Below are positions 8,244-20,140 of a stretch of DNA of 64,000 bases, piece after piece. The stretch lies in contig JACQEZ010000008.1 in assembly GCA_016200325.1 (NCBI GenBank), forward strand, positions 167,940 through 231,939, written 5' to 3'. Within the stretch, counting starts at the first letter, position 1, and each line of letters starts with the position of its first letter. The stretch comes from Candidatus Manganitrophaceae bacterium (GTDB lineage: Bacteria > Nitrospirota > Nitrospiria > SBBL01 > Manganitrophaceae). The translations under genes were made by a program, and so were the position numbers. The notes below the pieces were generated by a model. That model was not told where the DNA came from. It was given only the letters and a program-made list of their open reading frames with translations, and made no database searches.

Positions 8244-8621
8244 CTACATTTCAATGGCAGGAAGGTGCGTTTTGATTTTTTGAAGGAGCCCCTCCGGGCT
8301 GAGCGGTTTCGTTAAATAATCACTCGCGGAGAGGGGAAAGCCTTGCTCAGGCTGAAAAGAGCCGACCTTTTCGGTCAGTATTAAAATAGGAATGTCTTTG
8401 GTGATTGGATTTTTGCCGAGCGCCTCGAAGACGGCACTCCAATCTCTTCTCGAATGAAAGACATCCACCACGATCAAGGAGGGGATATCTCGCTCGGCAT
8501 TCCGAAGGACTTCCGAGCCCTCTTTCGCCGTGATGACGGTATATCCGGCGCTCTGAACGATCGCCGCGATAATTTCGAGCATGTCGACCATCTCATCGAC
8601 CACTAAGATTTTATGAGGCAA
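8244..8621 (-). CDS. Divergent stand-alone receiver protein
   Basis: A 125-residue REC-like domain. The N-terminus KILVVDEMVDM has only one acidic residue where the family usually has two, and the acceptor region reads LIVVDVFHSRRD, keeping an Asp but with unusual residues after it. The Thr (ILTEK) and Lys (LTKPLSPEGLL) positions are kept. It may phosphorylate weakly. Transcribed on the minus strand upstream of the solo LuxR gene with a 140-base gap, so the two could be cotranscribed. Confidence 0.8.
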   Translation of the reverse strand: MPHKILVVDEMVDMLEIIAAIVQSAGYTVITAKEGSEVLRNAERDIPSLIVVDVFHSRRDWSAVFEALGKNPITKDIPILILTEKVGSFQPEQGFPLSASDYLTKPLSPEGLLQKIKTHLPAIEM

Positions 8622-8982
8622 CGTCCACCCTTCACCTCTTATTCAGTTCAATCCTGAAGAGAGCCGCCTTGGATTTTATAGAAAGCGCTTCCCTATTACA
8701 ATCGATGAAATACTCTGCGGAGTTCAACGCAACGCCGGCAAAAGCGGCGTTCCGGCCGGATCGTGCCCCGGATCATGTCGATCATGCGGAGAAGCGTACC
8801 CAAGGAGAGATCGGGCTGCGATTGAAACAGAGGGTGGGCCTCCCCTCTTCTTGAAGCCCTCCCCTTTTTGTCGGGATACGCTGAATAGAAATAATGCAAT
8901 TAAGTATTTACAGCTCCTGCCTTTCATGATAAATTCACCAGACGGGCATACGACGGCCGATGGCCGCCAAGGAGGGAGGCGA
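8622..8982. other. Intergenic stretch
   Basis: No gene is convincing here. A hairpin (AACGCCG...CGGCGTT) lies near 8729-8749 without a T-run. Overlapping frames on both strands are of poor codon quality and lack ribosome sites. Confidence 0.4.
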
Positions 8983-9174
8983 ATGAAGACACGCATCGTG
9001 ATGGAATTGGGATTCGTGAGGGTCGAAACATCCAAGATGGTTCTTTTCGTCAGCACGCAAGGGAAGCACCGGAGAAAGATCGAGGCGATCAAAAAAGCGC
9101 TGGTCGAACATCCCGACGCGGAAATCTTCGGCCTGACCGCGCTGGAACTCAATGAGCTCCAGATTGAAAGATAA
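8983..9174 (+). CDS. Small hypothetical protein (63 aa)
   Basis: A 63-residue protein, start ATG at 8983, supported by GGAGGGAGG six bases upstream. The longer frame from 8851 lacks this support. Sequence is strand-helix in character (TRIVMELGFVRVETSKMVLF, then KHRRKIEAIKKAL). No domain recognised, no signal peptide. It sits alone ahead of the coiled-coil gene at 9320; the intervening 145 bases hold a promoter candidate for that gene, so they are probably separate units. Confidence 0.5.
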   Translation: MKTRIVMELGFVRVETSKMVLFVSTQGKHRRKIEAIKKALVEHPDAEIFGLTALELNELQIER

Positions 9175-9256
9175 CGAAGACCGGCCCGCGTCCCGTTCCC
9201 GAAATAACCCTCTACTGTATCGCCTCGGTATCGCCTCAAACGCGCCCGAATCCGAT

Positions 9257-9286
9257 TTGTCCATTCCGCGCCATCCGTGCTAGAAT
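9257..9286 (+). promoter_or_regulatory. Candidate sigma-70 promoter for the 9320 gene
   Basis: TTGTCC at 9257-9262 and TAGAAT at 9281-9286, 18-base spacer, 34 bases before the ATG at 9320. A plausible housekeeping promoter with a GGGGAG ribosome site downstream. Confidence 0.45.
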
Positions 9287-9319
9287 AAACCGTTTTTTCA
9301 AATAGGGGAGAGAACCGGG

Positions 9320-9895
9320 ATGGGAAGTTGGCGGCGGATCAAGCGCGATCTTGCGTTGGCAGCGATGGGGGTTCAGGAGGCGACGGTCGCCATCGCCGAG
9401 CGGGTTCACCAACGGGTGGAGACGGTCAAAACGTCCTTGGCGATGGCCGACCTGGAACAGCAGATCCGGCAGAGCCAGGCGACGCTCGGTGAGAAGATTT
9501 ATCGAAAGCTAGAGGCCGGCGTGACCGATCTCGATCTTCTGTCGAAGGAGACCGAGCTCGCCCTTCTCGGGAAAGAGATCGAAGCGCTTCAAGCGGAGCT
9601 GACGATTCTCGAAGCGCACACCGCCGTCGATGAGCCGGTCCATCTCTTCGAGCAGCTGCTCGCCCAATCCGACCTCGTTTTCCAACAGGTGACCGTCTCG
9701 GAGCAATTTCCTTGGATCGGAAAACCGCTTCGGGAGTGGGCGTTGCCGGAGGACATGCGGATTCTCTTCGTTCAGAAAAACAGCCAGGTCGAAATCGCTT
9801 ACGGCGGGACGATCATCGGGATGCACGACCAGGTCGCCTTCATCGGCCCCAAAAGTAAAACCTACCTCTACAAACACTTCTGGATCACCCGTTAG
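9320..9895 (+). CDS. Hypothetical coiled-coil protein
   Basis: A 191-residue soluble protein that I do not recognise. The first half is strongly helical with heptad-like spacing (about residues 15-105: IAERVHQRVETVKTSLAM, EKIYRKLEAG, KEIEALQAELTILEA), suggesting a coiled coil. The second half (about 125-191) is strand-rich and ends in a compact motif with several aromatic residues. The start is supported by a GGGGAGAGAACCGGG leader. It converges with the two-kinase operon, ending 21 bases before the end of the receiver-kinase gene. Confidence 0.6.
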   Translation: MGSWRRIKRDLALAAMGVQEATVAIAERVHQRVETVKTSLAMADLEQQIRQSQATLGEKIYRKLEAGVTDLDLLSKETELALLGKEIEALQAELTILEAHTAVDEPVHLFEQLLAQSDLVFQQVTVSEQFPWIGKPLREWALPEDMRILFVQKNSQVEIAYGGTIIGMHDQVAFIGPKSKTYLYKHFWITR

Positions 9896-9915
9896 CGCCG
9901 TCTTTATCCGTTTGA

Positions 9916-11133
9916 TCAGCTGCTCACCTCCGCCTGTGAGATCCGGTGCGGGAGCAAAACGATAAAGGTCGTCCCCTTTCCGAAGACACTCTCGACGGCA
10001 ATCTCTCCCTTCAACAAGGAGACGAGCTCCTTCACGATCGCCAGCCCCAGCCCCACCCCGCCGAACTCCCGCGTCGTCGTTCGATCGACCTGATGAAACG
10101 CGTCGAAGATTCTTGAAAATTGATTCGGAGGAATGCCGATGCCGGTGTCTTGGACGACGATTTCAATCCCTTCATTCCGCAGCCGCCTCCGGATGGAGAT
10201 CGTCACCCCACCGCTCTCCGTAAACTTCAGGGCGTTGGAGAGAAGATTCGTGATGATCTGCCGGATTTTGTAAGGGTCCGATTCTATCATCGGAAGGCCC
10301 TCTTCAATTTCCCACGCAACCGAGAGCGACTTCTTCTCGAACAGCGGCCGTATCCCGATATGAACATCTTCCAGCAGCTCCGGAAGATCGACGACTTCAA
10401 TGTTGACCGGCATTTTTCGAGATTCGATTTTGGTGAGATCGAGCAGGTCGTCGACCAGCTTCAACTGATCTCTCGCATTTTTGAAAACCCCTTCCAGCGG
10501 CTCCTTCTGCGTGTCGGCCACCGGACCGTACACCCCGTCAAGCAACAGCTGGGTGTAGCCGATAATGGCATTGAGCGGGGTCCGCAGCTCATGCGAGACG
10601 GCGGAGAGAAAATACGACTTCGTTTGATTCGCCTCCTCCGCCTCGATCGTTTTTTGTTTCAGCTGCTGATTGGCCCCGAGGAGTTCGGCGGTTCGCGCTT
10701 CCACCCGGCTTTCCAATTGGGAATGCGCCTCCCACAGCGCGCGCTGGGCGGCCTCGTATTCCGTCCGCAACCGCTCCTTCTCCAGCGTCTCCTTCACCGA
10801 CAAAGAGAGCTGGAAGAGATATTTCTTCAGGACATAATCGCTGAGCCCCGCCTTCATCCCCTTCACGGCGATCTCTTCATTCCCGGTGTCGGTCACCATG
10901 ATGACGGGGAGGTGAGGATGACGCTCCTTGAATTGGGAGAGGACCCAGAGCCCGTCGGTCCAGTTGAGCCGATAGTCGGTGAAAACCAGGTCGAAGCCGC
11001 CCCGGGCGATCGCATCGTCAAAATCTTTTTTTCGAAAGGCTTCGGTATAAATCGATGCGGGATACTCTTTCTTCAATTCCTGAATAATCAGCTCGCGATC
11101 ATCCGGATTGTCGTCGACGATCAGAAACTTCAA
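9916..11133 (-). CDS. Receiver-histidine kinase (REC-HisKA-HATPase)
   Basis: A 405-residue cytoplasmic protein: N-terminal REC domain (1-120; DDNPDD pocket, acceptor Asp in LVFTDYRL), a short coiled coil, HisKA around 175-240 with the H-box SHELRTPLNAIIGY, and HATPase to the end with N-box NLLSNALKF, G1 DTGIGIP and G2 VGLGLAI. No membrane or PAS sensor is present, so input probably comes through phosphorylation of the receiver or by partner contact. Its ATG overlaps the stop of the preceding kinase gene by four bases, and a KaiC-like gene lies before that: one operon. Confidence 0.9.
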   Translation of the reverse strand: MKFLIVDDNPDDRELIIQELKKEYPASIYTEAFRKKDFDDAIARGGFDLVFTDYRLNWTDGLWVLSQFKERHPHLPVIMVTDTGNEEIAVKGMKAGLSDYVLKKYLFQLSLSVKETLEKERLRTEYEAAQRALWEAHSQLESRVEARTAELLGANQQLKQKTIEAEEANQTKSYFLSAVSHELRTPLNAIIGYTQLLLDGVYGPVADTQKEPLEGVFKNARDQLKLVDDLLDLTKIESRKMPVNIEVVDLPELLEDVHIGIRPLFEKKSLSVAWEIEEGLPMIESDPYKIRQIITNLLSNALKFTESGGVTISIRRRLRNEGIEIVVQDTGIGIPPNQFSRIFDAFHQVDRTTTREFGGVGLGLAIVKELVSLLKGEIAVESVFGKGTTFIVLLPHRISQAEVSS

Positions 11134-12203
11134 CGCGCCTCCCGCCGCTCCTGCGGCTCGGCCACTTCAAGCTCAATCCAAAACCGGCTTCCGATCCCCT
11201 CGGACGAATCGGCCCCCACCCGACCGCCCATGATTTCAATCACCTTTTGAACCGTCGACAGGCCCAGACCAAATCCGGGATATTCCTCGATGCTATGCAG
11301 ACGGACGAAAGGAGAAAAAATCCGACCCAGATTTTCGGATGAAATCCCGATGCCATTGTCCTGAATTTCGATCCGGCAAATTCCGACGCGCACGGAGGCG
11401 GAGAGGGTCACCCGGGGCCGGGTTCCGGGGGCGACATATTTAACGGCATTCGAGAGGAGGTTGGTCAACGCCGCTTTCAGCAGGGTCGGGTCGGCCTGGA
11501 CGGCGGGAAGATCTCCCTCGACGCGGACCTCCCCCTTCGCCGCTTCGACCTCCTCCTCCACGTTCCTCAAACAGCTTTCCACCAAAGAGGCGAGGCGGAC
11601 GCTGCGGAGGGCGATTTTCTTCTGTCCCAGCCGGGAAAATGCCAGGAGTGAATCGATTAACTCCCATGCCTGCTCGGCAACGGAGTAAATGCGCTCGAGC
11701 TGATGCTGTCCGCGCGCATTGAGCTTCTCCGGCTGTTCATTGATTAATAATTTTGCAAAGCTCGAGATTACACGCACCGGCGCCCGCAGGTCGTGCGTCA
11801 GCGCTTGAGCGTAGGTCTCCAGCTCATCGTTGCGAACCTTCAGCTCGGAGGAGAACTGTCGCGAACGGAGCAATACATCGACCCGCACCTGCAGTTCCAC
11901 CTTGTCCACCGGATTGATAATCAACTCGTCTATACTTTCCCAGAGGTGCTGTTTGAAGAGGCCGACATCGTGTCTCGGAACGATCAGGAGGAACGGAAGA
12001 AATCGGGGACGATCGGCCTCTCTCCTCGATTGGATTTCTTTGACCCAGCGATGGAGGGCCGGGCCGTCGACGATGCCGAGGTCAAAGGGTTGGCCGAGCG
12101 CCGCTTCGGAATCAGCGACAACCACCGGGTGGCGCGGCTCCAGCCATTCCGCCAACAGCCGGCGATTTTCCTTATGGTCGATCAGAAGCAAGATACGGTT
12201 CAT
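11130..12203 (-). CDS. Histidine kinase with degenerate N-terminal receiver
   Basis: A 357-residue cytoplasmic kinase. Residues 1-115 have receiver-like strand order (RILLLIDHKENRRLL) but lack a proper acidic pocket and an obvious acceptor Asp, so this looks like a pseudo-receiver. A helix then leads to HisKA with ALTHDLRAPVRVISSFAKLL around 140-160 (the phytochrome-type H-box), and an HATPase domain with NLLSNAVKY, DNGIGI and FGLGLS. A pseudo-receiver joined to a kinase recalls clock kinases such as CikA, though domain order differs. It lies between kaiC-like and receiver-kinase genes, so a KaiC-gated kinase is a reasonable guess. Confidence 0.85.
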   Translation of the reverse strand: MNRILLLIDHKENRRLLAEWLEPRHPVVVADSEAALGQPFDLGIVDGPALHRWVKEIQSRREADRPRFLPFLLIVPRHDVGLFKQHLWESIDELIINPVDKVELQVRVDVLLRSRQFSSELKVRNDELETYAQALTHDLRAPVRVISSFAKLLINEQPEKLNARGQHQLERIYSVAEQAWELIDSLLAFSRLGQKKIALRSVRLASLVESCLRNVEEEVEAAKGEVRVEGDLPAVQADPTLLKAALTNLLSNAVKYVAPGTRPRVTLSASVRVGICRIEIQDNGIGISSENLGRIFSPFVRLHSIEEYPGFGLGLSTVQKVIEIMGGRVGADSSEGIGSRFWIELEVAEPQERREAR

Positions 12204-12230
12204 ATCACTACGTTTAGGGTCCGACGCGGT

Positions 12231-13685
12231 TCACTGGGTTTTAGGCGGGGAGACCCATTCGGGGATCCCTCTGAGGATGCCCCGCAGCTCGGTCAACGGC
12301 CGGCCGACCTTCACCCCGTCGCCGGTAATTTCAATCTCCCGAAGGGTCTTCTCGAAATCGGTCAGCCGCTTCTTCAACACGCCGATCGTCTTCCGCAGCT
12401 CCCCGTGCAGCTCCAGGTAGCGGAGGAAAACCAAATTATCGGCCAGGTAGCTGATGCCGACCTCGGTCGCTTTAAAGTCCCCGGTAATCTCTTCGGTTTC
12501 ATTGATCAGAATGACCGTCACCCCCATGTTCTTCAGATACCGGCAAAGAGAATGGAGATGCCGGATGAGGTCTCCGCCCCGGACCGAAAGCTGATAGCCG
12601 GTCACCCCGTCGATCATGACGATCCGGGTATTTTGCGCTTCGACCTCCGCGCGAACCATCGAGGCGAATTCATCCGGGGCAAACTGAAGCGGCTCGACCT
12701 GAACGACCGAAAGGGTTCCCCGCTGGATCATCTCTTGGATCGGCACCTTGATCAACGCGGAGCGATGGAGCAGGGTCTCCATCCCTTCCTCGAATAGATA
12801 GATCACGGAGCGCTCACCCCGGGCCGCCGCCGCCTTCATGAACTGAACGCCGAGGGTCGTTTTGCCGACCCCGCTCGGGCCGGTGAAAACGCTGATCGTC
12901 CCTCGCTCCAGGCCGCCATGAAGAAGGGTGTCGAGCTGGGGCACGCCCGAGGAGATCGATTCGGCGACAAATTCTTTCTGGTGAGATTCGGGAATCAGGC
13001 GCGGCGAGATGGCCATTCCATGATCGGTCAGCCGCATCGTGTGATCGCCTCCCAAGAAATCCGATCCGCGAAACTTGGTAATGCGGACGATCCGCTGTGA
13101 ATCGGAGAGTACAAGGTGGATGGCGCCATCGCACATGAATTCCAGATCGTCATCCGGCGCAGACGCCGTCCCTTCGGAGGTGAAGAGAACCGTCCCTTTT
13201 CGGGAGGTCAGAAACTGAAGAAAGGAGAGGACCTGCTTTCGGAACTGAAAGGGATCGGGGGAGAGGTAGCGGAATTGGGTCATCGAGTCGATCAAAATCC
13301 GCTGCGGATTGAGTTCCTCCATCTTCTCAATAATCTTCCGGGTCGTCGGCTCTCGCTCGACGTCGGCCGCGGAGAAGATGTCATAGGTTTTTACTTCAGA
13401 GAAAAACGCCATCGACGGGCTCAAATCGAGAAAGGAAATCCCGGTCAGATCGAGCCCCAGCGTCTCCGCATTTTTACGGATCTGCGCCTCCGCTTCCCCC
13501 AGGGTGATCAGCAACGCTTTTTCCCCATTGACGGCGCCGGCGCCGAGGAAATGGAGGCCGAGGATTGTTTTGCCGGTGCCCGGCTGACCGCTCACCAGGT
13601 AGGTTCGGGCCGGGGTCAGCCCGCCAAAGAGGATCTCATCCAGGCCGGCGATGCCGGTCGACAAACGGCGGGAGGGCTCTCTCAT
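12231..13685 (-). CDS. KaiC-like double RecA-fold ATPase
   Basis: A 484-residue protein with two KaiC domains. The first P-loop reads GQPGTGKT (about residue 30) with ILIDSMTQ as Walker B; the second reads GPSGVGKT (about 270) with IVMIDGVTG. In KaiC the phosphorylation pair is Ser-Thr just before the last strands; here the aligned stretch is GISYLADNLVFLRY, so Ser is kept and Thr is replaced by Tyr. I start at the ATG at 13685, six bases after GGAG. No kaiA or kaiB is in the window. The next two genes downstream are histidine kinases, so it probably signals to them. Confidence 0.9.
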   Translation of the reverse strand: MREPSRRLSTGIAGLDEILFGGLTPARTYLVSGQPGTGKTILGLHFLGAGAVNGEKALLITLGEAEAQIRKNAETLGLDLTGISFLDLSPSMAFFSEVKTYDIFSAADVEREPTTRKIIEKMEELNPQRILIDSMTQFRYLSPDPFQFRKQVLSFLQFLTSRKGTVLFTSEGTASAPDDDLEFMCDGAIHLVLSDSQRIVRITKFRGSDFLGGDHTMRLTDHGMAISPRLIPESHQKEFVAESISSGVPQLDTLLHGGLERGTISVFTGPSGVGKTTLGVQFMKAAAARGERSVIYLFEEGMETLLHRSALIKVPIQEMIQRGTLSVVQVEPLQFAPDEFASMVRAEVEAQNTRIVMIDGVTGYQLSVRGGDLIRHLHSLCRYLKNMGVTVILINETEEITGDFKATEVGISYLADNLVFLRYLELHGELRKTIGVLKKRLTDFEKTLREIEITGDGVKVGRPLTELRGILRGIPEWVSPPKTQ

Positions 13686-13847
13686 TAACATCTCCAGGTT
13701 AGAAGGATCGACGGGTCTAGTCCCTGTGGGTCTATTCTACTACAAATAGATGACCTTCTAAAACCACGGATCACCACTGCAAGAAAATTGGGAGACAATC
13801 GGGAGACAATTTCCGGATACAACGGCCCTCCTCTTCCCGGAGGAAGA

Positions 13848-14117
13848 CTACGGCAATTCCTCCTCTTTCCGAAGCATCTCGACCTCCGCCAGCAGCTCCG
13901 CTTCGGTGATTATCTCCTTTTTGAGGAGGAGCGAGATCAGCGCCTCTTGGAACTGTCTGGCCCGCTCGTCCTGCCCTTTTCCACGGTCATACCCCGACCG
14001 CTCCTTTCCATTCTGCGGAGGCATCGCCGTCTGGCCCCGGCGGCTCGCCTTGGAGCCAAACCGCGCCAGCAGAATGATGGCCGAAATCCCCAACAAAAAT
14101 AAAAAAAGAAATCCCAT
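13848..14117 (-). CDS. Small membrane protein with SHOCT-like C-terminus
   Basis: An 89-residue protein with one N-terminal membrane helix (FLFLFLLGISAIILLARFG), a polar linker and a C-terminal 30-residue helical module (FQEALISLLLKKEIITEAELL) resembling the short SHOCT oligomerisation module. Located after the SAM hydrolase gene on the same strand, with a 57-base gap filled by short tandem repeats. Function unknown; it may be the last gene of the pyrimidine-operon transcript or independent. Confidence 0.55.
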   Translation of the reverse strand: MGFLFLFLLGISAIILLARFGSKASRRGQTAMPPQNGKERSGYDRGKGQDERARQFQEALISLLLKKEIITEAELLAEVEMLRKEEELP

Positions 14118-14118
14118 G

Positions 14119-14176
14119 GCTTATTCCCCGCTTATTCCCAGTTATTCCAGCCGATTCAGCCGATTCAGCCGATTCA
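14119..14176. repeat. Short tandem repeats, about 9-base period
   Basis: AGCCGATTC occurs three times in tandem near 14152-14178, preceded by several TTATTCCC-type units. The block fills the gap between the SAM hydrolase stop and the next small gene. Similar short-period arrays stand at other gene borders in the window (about 14974, 28905, 32938, 55407). Confidence 0.55.
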
Positions 14177-15034
14177 ATGGACCGGTTTTTGCGCTTCAAC
14201 AAAAACCTCATCCAATAGATGAAGTTTAAGGAGGTCTCGCGCACTCCCTCCCGGAACGAAGAGCTCCAGGTGACCCGAGCTGTTGATAATCAGATTGCCG
14301 GCCCCCCGCTTCCCCTCCGCATAATGGCGTTTCAATCCGGCAAGCCGCTTCCCTTTGAGACGGAGAAGAAGCGCGTCCGGATCGGCGGTGCGGTCAAGAT
14401 GGTCGGCGGTGAGATTGGTGATGGCGTTCCCGAACCGGTCGAAGTAGACAATTTTTCCGACGACCTGCGTCCCCTCCCGCCGGGGGGAGAGCCCGTTCAT
14501 TAATACCGGATCGTCGATCTTCCGTCCGAGCCGCTCCTGGGAGACACCGGCCGCCAACCGGGCCGCGATCGGGGCAAATTGGTCGCGGCCTGCGAAGGTC
14601 GGACTCTTCTTGAGCGGAAGATGCGCCTCCTCGACCGAAAAGACCCGGCACCCCACCCGCTGGAGAATATAGGTGAGGAGGCCGTTGTCGGGGGCGACGT
14701 AGAGCTGATCCCGCTCGGCGGCGATCAGCCGCCGCCGGTCGGTGCCGACCCCGGGATCGACCACGGCGAGGTGGACCGTTTTTGCGGGAAAATAGAGCGA
14801 GATCTCTTTCAGAATGAACGCGGCGCTGATCAGATCTTGAGGGGCAATCTCATGGGTGATGTCGACGAGCCGGAGGGAGGGATCGTGCCGCAGCAAGACC
14901 CCTTTGACGCTTCCGACGAAATAATCGCTTGAGCCAAAATCGGTGGTGAGGGTGATGGTGGGAGCGGCGCTCGAAATTTCGGAGTTCGGATTGCGGATTG
15001 CGGAATGAGGAGCGCGTTTTTTTTTATCCGGCAT
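14174..15034 (-). CDS. S-adenosyl-L-methionine hydrolase (SAM hydroxide adenosyltransferase, DUF62)
   Basis: DUF62 enzymes split SAM into adenosine and methionine using water or hydroxide. The family opening ITLTTDFGSSDYFVGSVKG is present near residue 30, followed by VDPGVGT, the APDNGLL motif and FGNAITNL toward the C-terminus, all family hallmarks. Length (286) is normal apart from an N-terminal extension of about 25 residues encoded by a seven-base tandem repeat (about 14974-15005), which makes the exact start doubtful. It lies 35 bases after greA on the same strand, so it probably ends the long pyr-car transcript. Confidence 0.85.
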   Translation of the reverse strand: MPDKKKRAPHSAIRNPNSEISSAAPTITLTTDFGSSDYFVGSVKGVLLRHDPSLRLVDITHEIAPQDLISAAFILKEISLYFPAKTVHLAVVDPGVGTDRRRLIAAERDQLYVAPDNGLLTYILQRVGCRVFSVEEAHLPLKKSPTFAGRDQFAPIAARLAAGVSQERLGRKIDDPVLMNGLSPRREGTQVVGKIVYFDRFGNAITNLTADHLDRTADPDALLLRLKGKRLAGLKRHYAEGKRGAGNLIINSSGHLELFVPGGSARDLLKLHLLDEVFVEAQKPVH

Positions 15035-15069
15035 CCCTCACCCCGCACGCCCGCATTCCTCGCCTCGCG

Positions 15070-15536
15070 TCATTCAAATGTAATTTTGAGAATTTCGTAT
15101 TCGACCGTCTTGGAAGGGGTCACGATCGAGACCGAATCGCCGACCCGCTTTCCGATCAGCGCTTTTCCGACCGGCGATTGAACCGAGATCTTTCCCTCTT
15201 TCAGATCGGCCTCGTCTTGGCCGACGATCGTATACTTCTTCTCTTCGTCGTTCTGAAGGTCCATGATCGTCACGGTCACCCCGAAGACGACTTTTTCGGT
15301 CGAGAGGCCCGTCGTGTCGATCACCTCCGCATTGGCCAGCTTGTCTTCCAGCTCCCGGATCCGTCCCTCGACAAAACTCTGCTTCTCCTTGGCCGCCGCG
15401 TACTCCGCGTTTTCGGAAAGATCGCCGTGCGCCCGCGCCTCTGCAATCAAGGAGATGACATGGGGGCGCTCCACGCGCTTGAGCCGGTCGAGCTCTTCTC
15501 GAATCAGCTCATACCCTCTTTGGGTCATCGGTACTT

Positions 15537-15540
<4 letters not shown>
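15070..15540 (-). CDS. greA: Transcription elongation factor GreA
   Basis: GreA enters the RNA polymerase secondary channel and stimulates cleavage of backtracked RNA. The protein is 156 residues, the normal size, with an N-terminal coiled coil (residues 5-75, including the [13 protein letters not shown] tip motif with its acidic residues) and a C-terminal FKBP-like domain ending with [18 protein letters not shown]. The start is a GTG at 15540 that overlaps the carB stop (GTGA), with GGGAGG six bases before it. Translational coupling with carB places it inside the pyrimidine operon. Confidence 0.95.
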
Positions 15541-18764
<3,224 letters not shown>

Positions 18765-18798
18765 TGCTCCCTTTAGCTCTTTTTGTTTTTTGACTGTT

Positions 18799-18912
18799 TC
18801 AATTTCTCTTCCAAAAGACTCGTTCGTGATGTGCGATGGCAAACCCGCCGATGAGCACATACCGAACACTTATCTCATTCAACGATTTACAAAGTTGCTT
18901 CCAATCCTCTAT
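18799..18912 (-). pseudogene. Remnant of a nucleotidyltransferase (AbiEii/DUF6036-like) gene
   Basis: Reading the frame that begins right where the 73-residue gene stops gives about 36 residues, including EDWKQLCKSLNE, then [17 protein letters not shown], then a stop at 18799-18801. The [12 protein letters not shown] stretch is the N-terminal signature of small nucleotidyltransferases (AbiEii or DUF6036 type) that end in a longer catalytic part, which is missing here. No start codon is available (the position reads ATA). So it looks like the first tenth of a broken toxin-type gene left just before carB. Confidence 0.6.
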
Positions 18913-19130
18913 CGTTGGGTTTCTACTGAAGCCTTCGCGATCATCCGGACCATCCATTGATCTGCTTCCTCATGCGTTCTGAAACGATAGACTCCTTTTG
19001 GACAGATGCGGTTCCCACTCAGCGCCGCCAGGGTCTTCAACAAGACGTTATAATCCTGCTCCGTTTGGGTCTCTCGCGGCTGTCGTTTTCCGACGATTTT
19101 GATTTTGTCCGGTTTTATTTTGTCCGCCAT
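18909..19130 (-). CDS. Small hypothetical protein, probable partner of the lost nucleotidyltransferase
   Basis: A 73-residue basic protein with a recognisable C-terminal phrase, PKGVYRFRTHEEADQWM, which I recall from small genes placed directly before nucleotidyltransferase genes; that is memory of context, not a search result. Its stop overlaps the first codon of the nucleotidyltransferase remnant, as expected of a two-gene cassette. It begins seven bases after sppA ends. If the partner is dead, this may be an orphan antitoxin-like gene kept by operon position. Confidence 0.55.
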   Translation of the reverse strand: MADKIKPDKIKIVGKRQPRETQTEQDYNVLLKTLAALSGNRICPKGVYRFRTHEEADQWMVRMIAKASVETQR

Positions 19131-19137
19131 CCGTCGC

Positions 19138-20121
19138 TTAAGGCATCCAGAGATATAAAAACTTCGCCGAGTTTCCTTGTCCTTGGAGCAGCCGTTTGGG
19201 ATCGACCCCCCAGGCGGAGAGAGGATTCGCCTCTCCCTGCATCGCCTGCGAGTAGATGTTATTGGTATGCTCGTTCGGCCGGCTGTAGAGGATCACCTTG
19301 GCCTGCTGAATCCCCGCCTCCGACTTCGCCAGGTCGATCGCCTGATCGAGATAGCCGATCTGGTCAACCAGGCCCGCCTCTTTGGCCTGGGTCGCGGTGT
19401 AGATCCGGCCGTCGGCGAGCGTTTTAATCCGGTCGGCCGCGAGCCCCTTCCGTCCCTGGCCGACCACTTCCAAGAACCGACTGTACATGTCGTTGATCAT
19501 CGCCTGCAAGATCTCGCGGTCTTCCGGCGCGAGCGGCTTGGTCGGGATCCCCATATCTTTGTGCGCGCCCGACTTGATTGAATCGGCCTCGACGCCGACC
19601 TTCTCCATCAGCCCCTGAAGATTCACATGAAGCATGATTACGCCGATGCTTCCGGTGACCGCCGTCGGATGGGCGACCACCTGGTCGGCCGACATGGCGA
19701 TGTAATATCCGCCGGAGGCGCCGATATCGACGATCGAGGCGACGACCTTCCGGCCGGTCCGCTCTTTGAACCGCTGGATCTCGTGATAGATGATGTCGGA
19801 TGCAGTCACCGTTCCCCCCGGGCTGTTGATCCGGAGGACGACCGCCTTCACCGATTTGTCCGACTCCGCCTTCTTCAGCTCCTCTTTAATTCGGGAGACC
19901 ATATCGGGCTTCTCCACCAGGCCGTCGACCTTTTCCTCGGAGATCATTCCGGTGATATCGAGGAGAAGGACTTTGTTCTCGCCGCTCCCCTCGACCACCT
20001 TCTCCTCCAGCGGCCCCGTCTGCGGAAGGAGAGAAATATTATAGATACAACCCGACATCATCACGCAGGCGAGCCAACCGGTCAACGCCGCCAACAGCCT
20101 CACAGAGAATTTCGCCCTCAT
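19138..20121 (-). CDS. sppA: Signal peptide peptidase SppA, lipoprotein form
   Basis: SppA (peptidase family S49) degrades leftover signal peptides at the membrane with a Ser-Lys dyad. The protein is 327 residues, the short single-domain type. It starts with a signal peptide ending at a lipobox (MMSGC at about residue 24), unusual but seen in other species. The presumed nucleophile Ser is in IGASGGYYIA and the Lys in KSGAHKDMG, spaced as in the Bacillus enzyme. The start at 20121 has AGGAGGGG just before it. It lies 20 bases after carA, so it is cotranscribed with pyrimidine genes. Confidence 0.9.
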   Translation of the reverse strand: MRAKFSVRLLAALTGWLACVMMSGCIYNISLLPQTGPLEEKVVEGSGENKVLLLDITGMISEEKVDGLVEKPDMVSRIKEELKKAESDKSVKAVVLRINSPGGTVTASDIIYHEIQRFKERTGRKVVASIVDIGASGGYYIAMSADQVVAHPTAVTGSIGVIMLHVNLQGLMEKVGVEADSIKSGAHKDMGIPTKPLAPEDREILQAMINDMYSRFLEVVGQGRKGLAADRIKTLADGRIYTATQAKEAGLVDQIGYLDQAIDLAKSEAGIQQAKVILYSRPNEHTNNIYSQAMQGEANPLSAWGVDPKRLLQGQGNSAKFLYLWMP

Positions 20122-20140
20122 CGCCCCTCCTGGATGTGGA

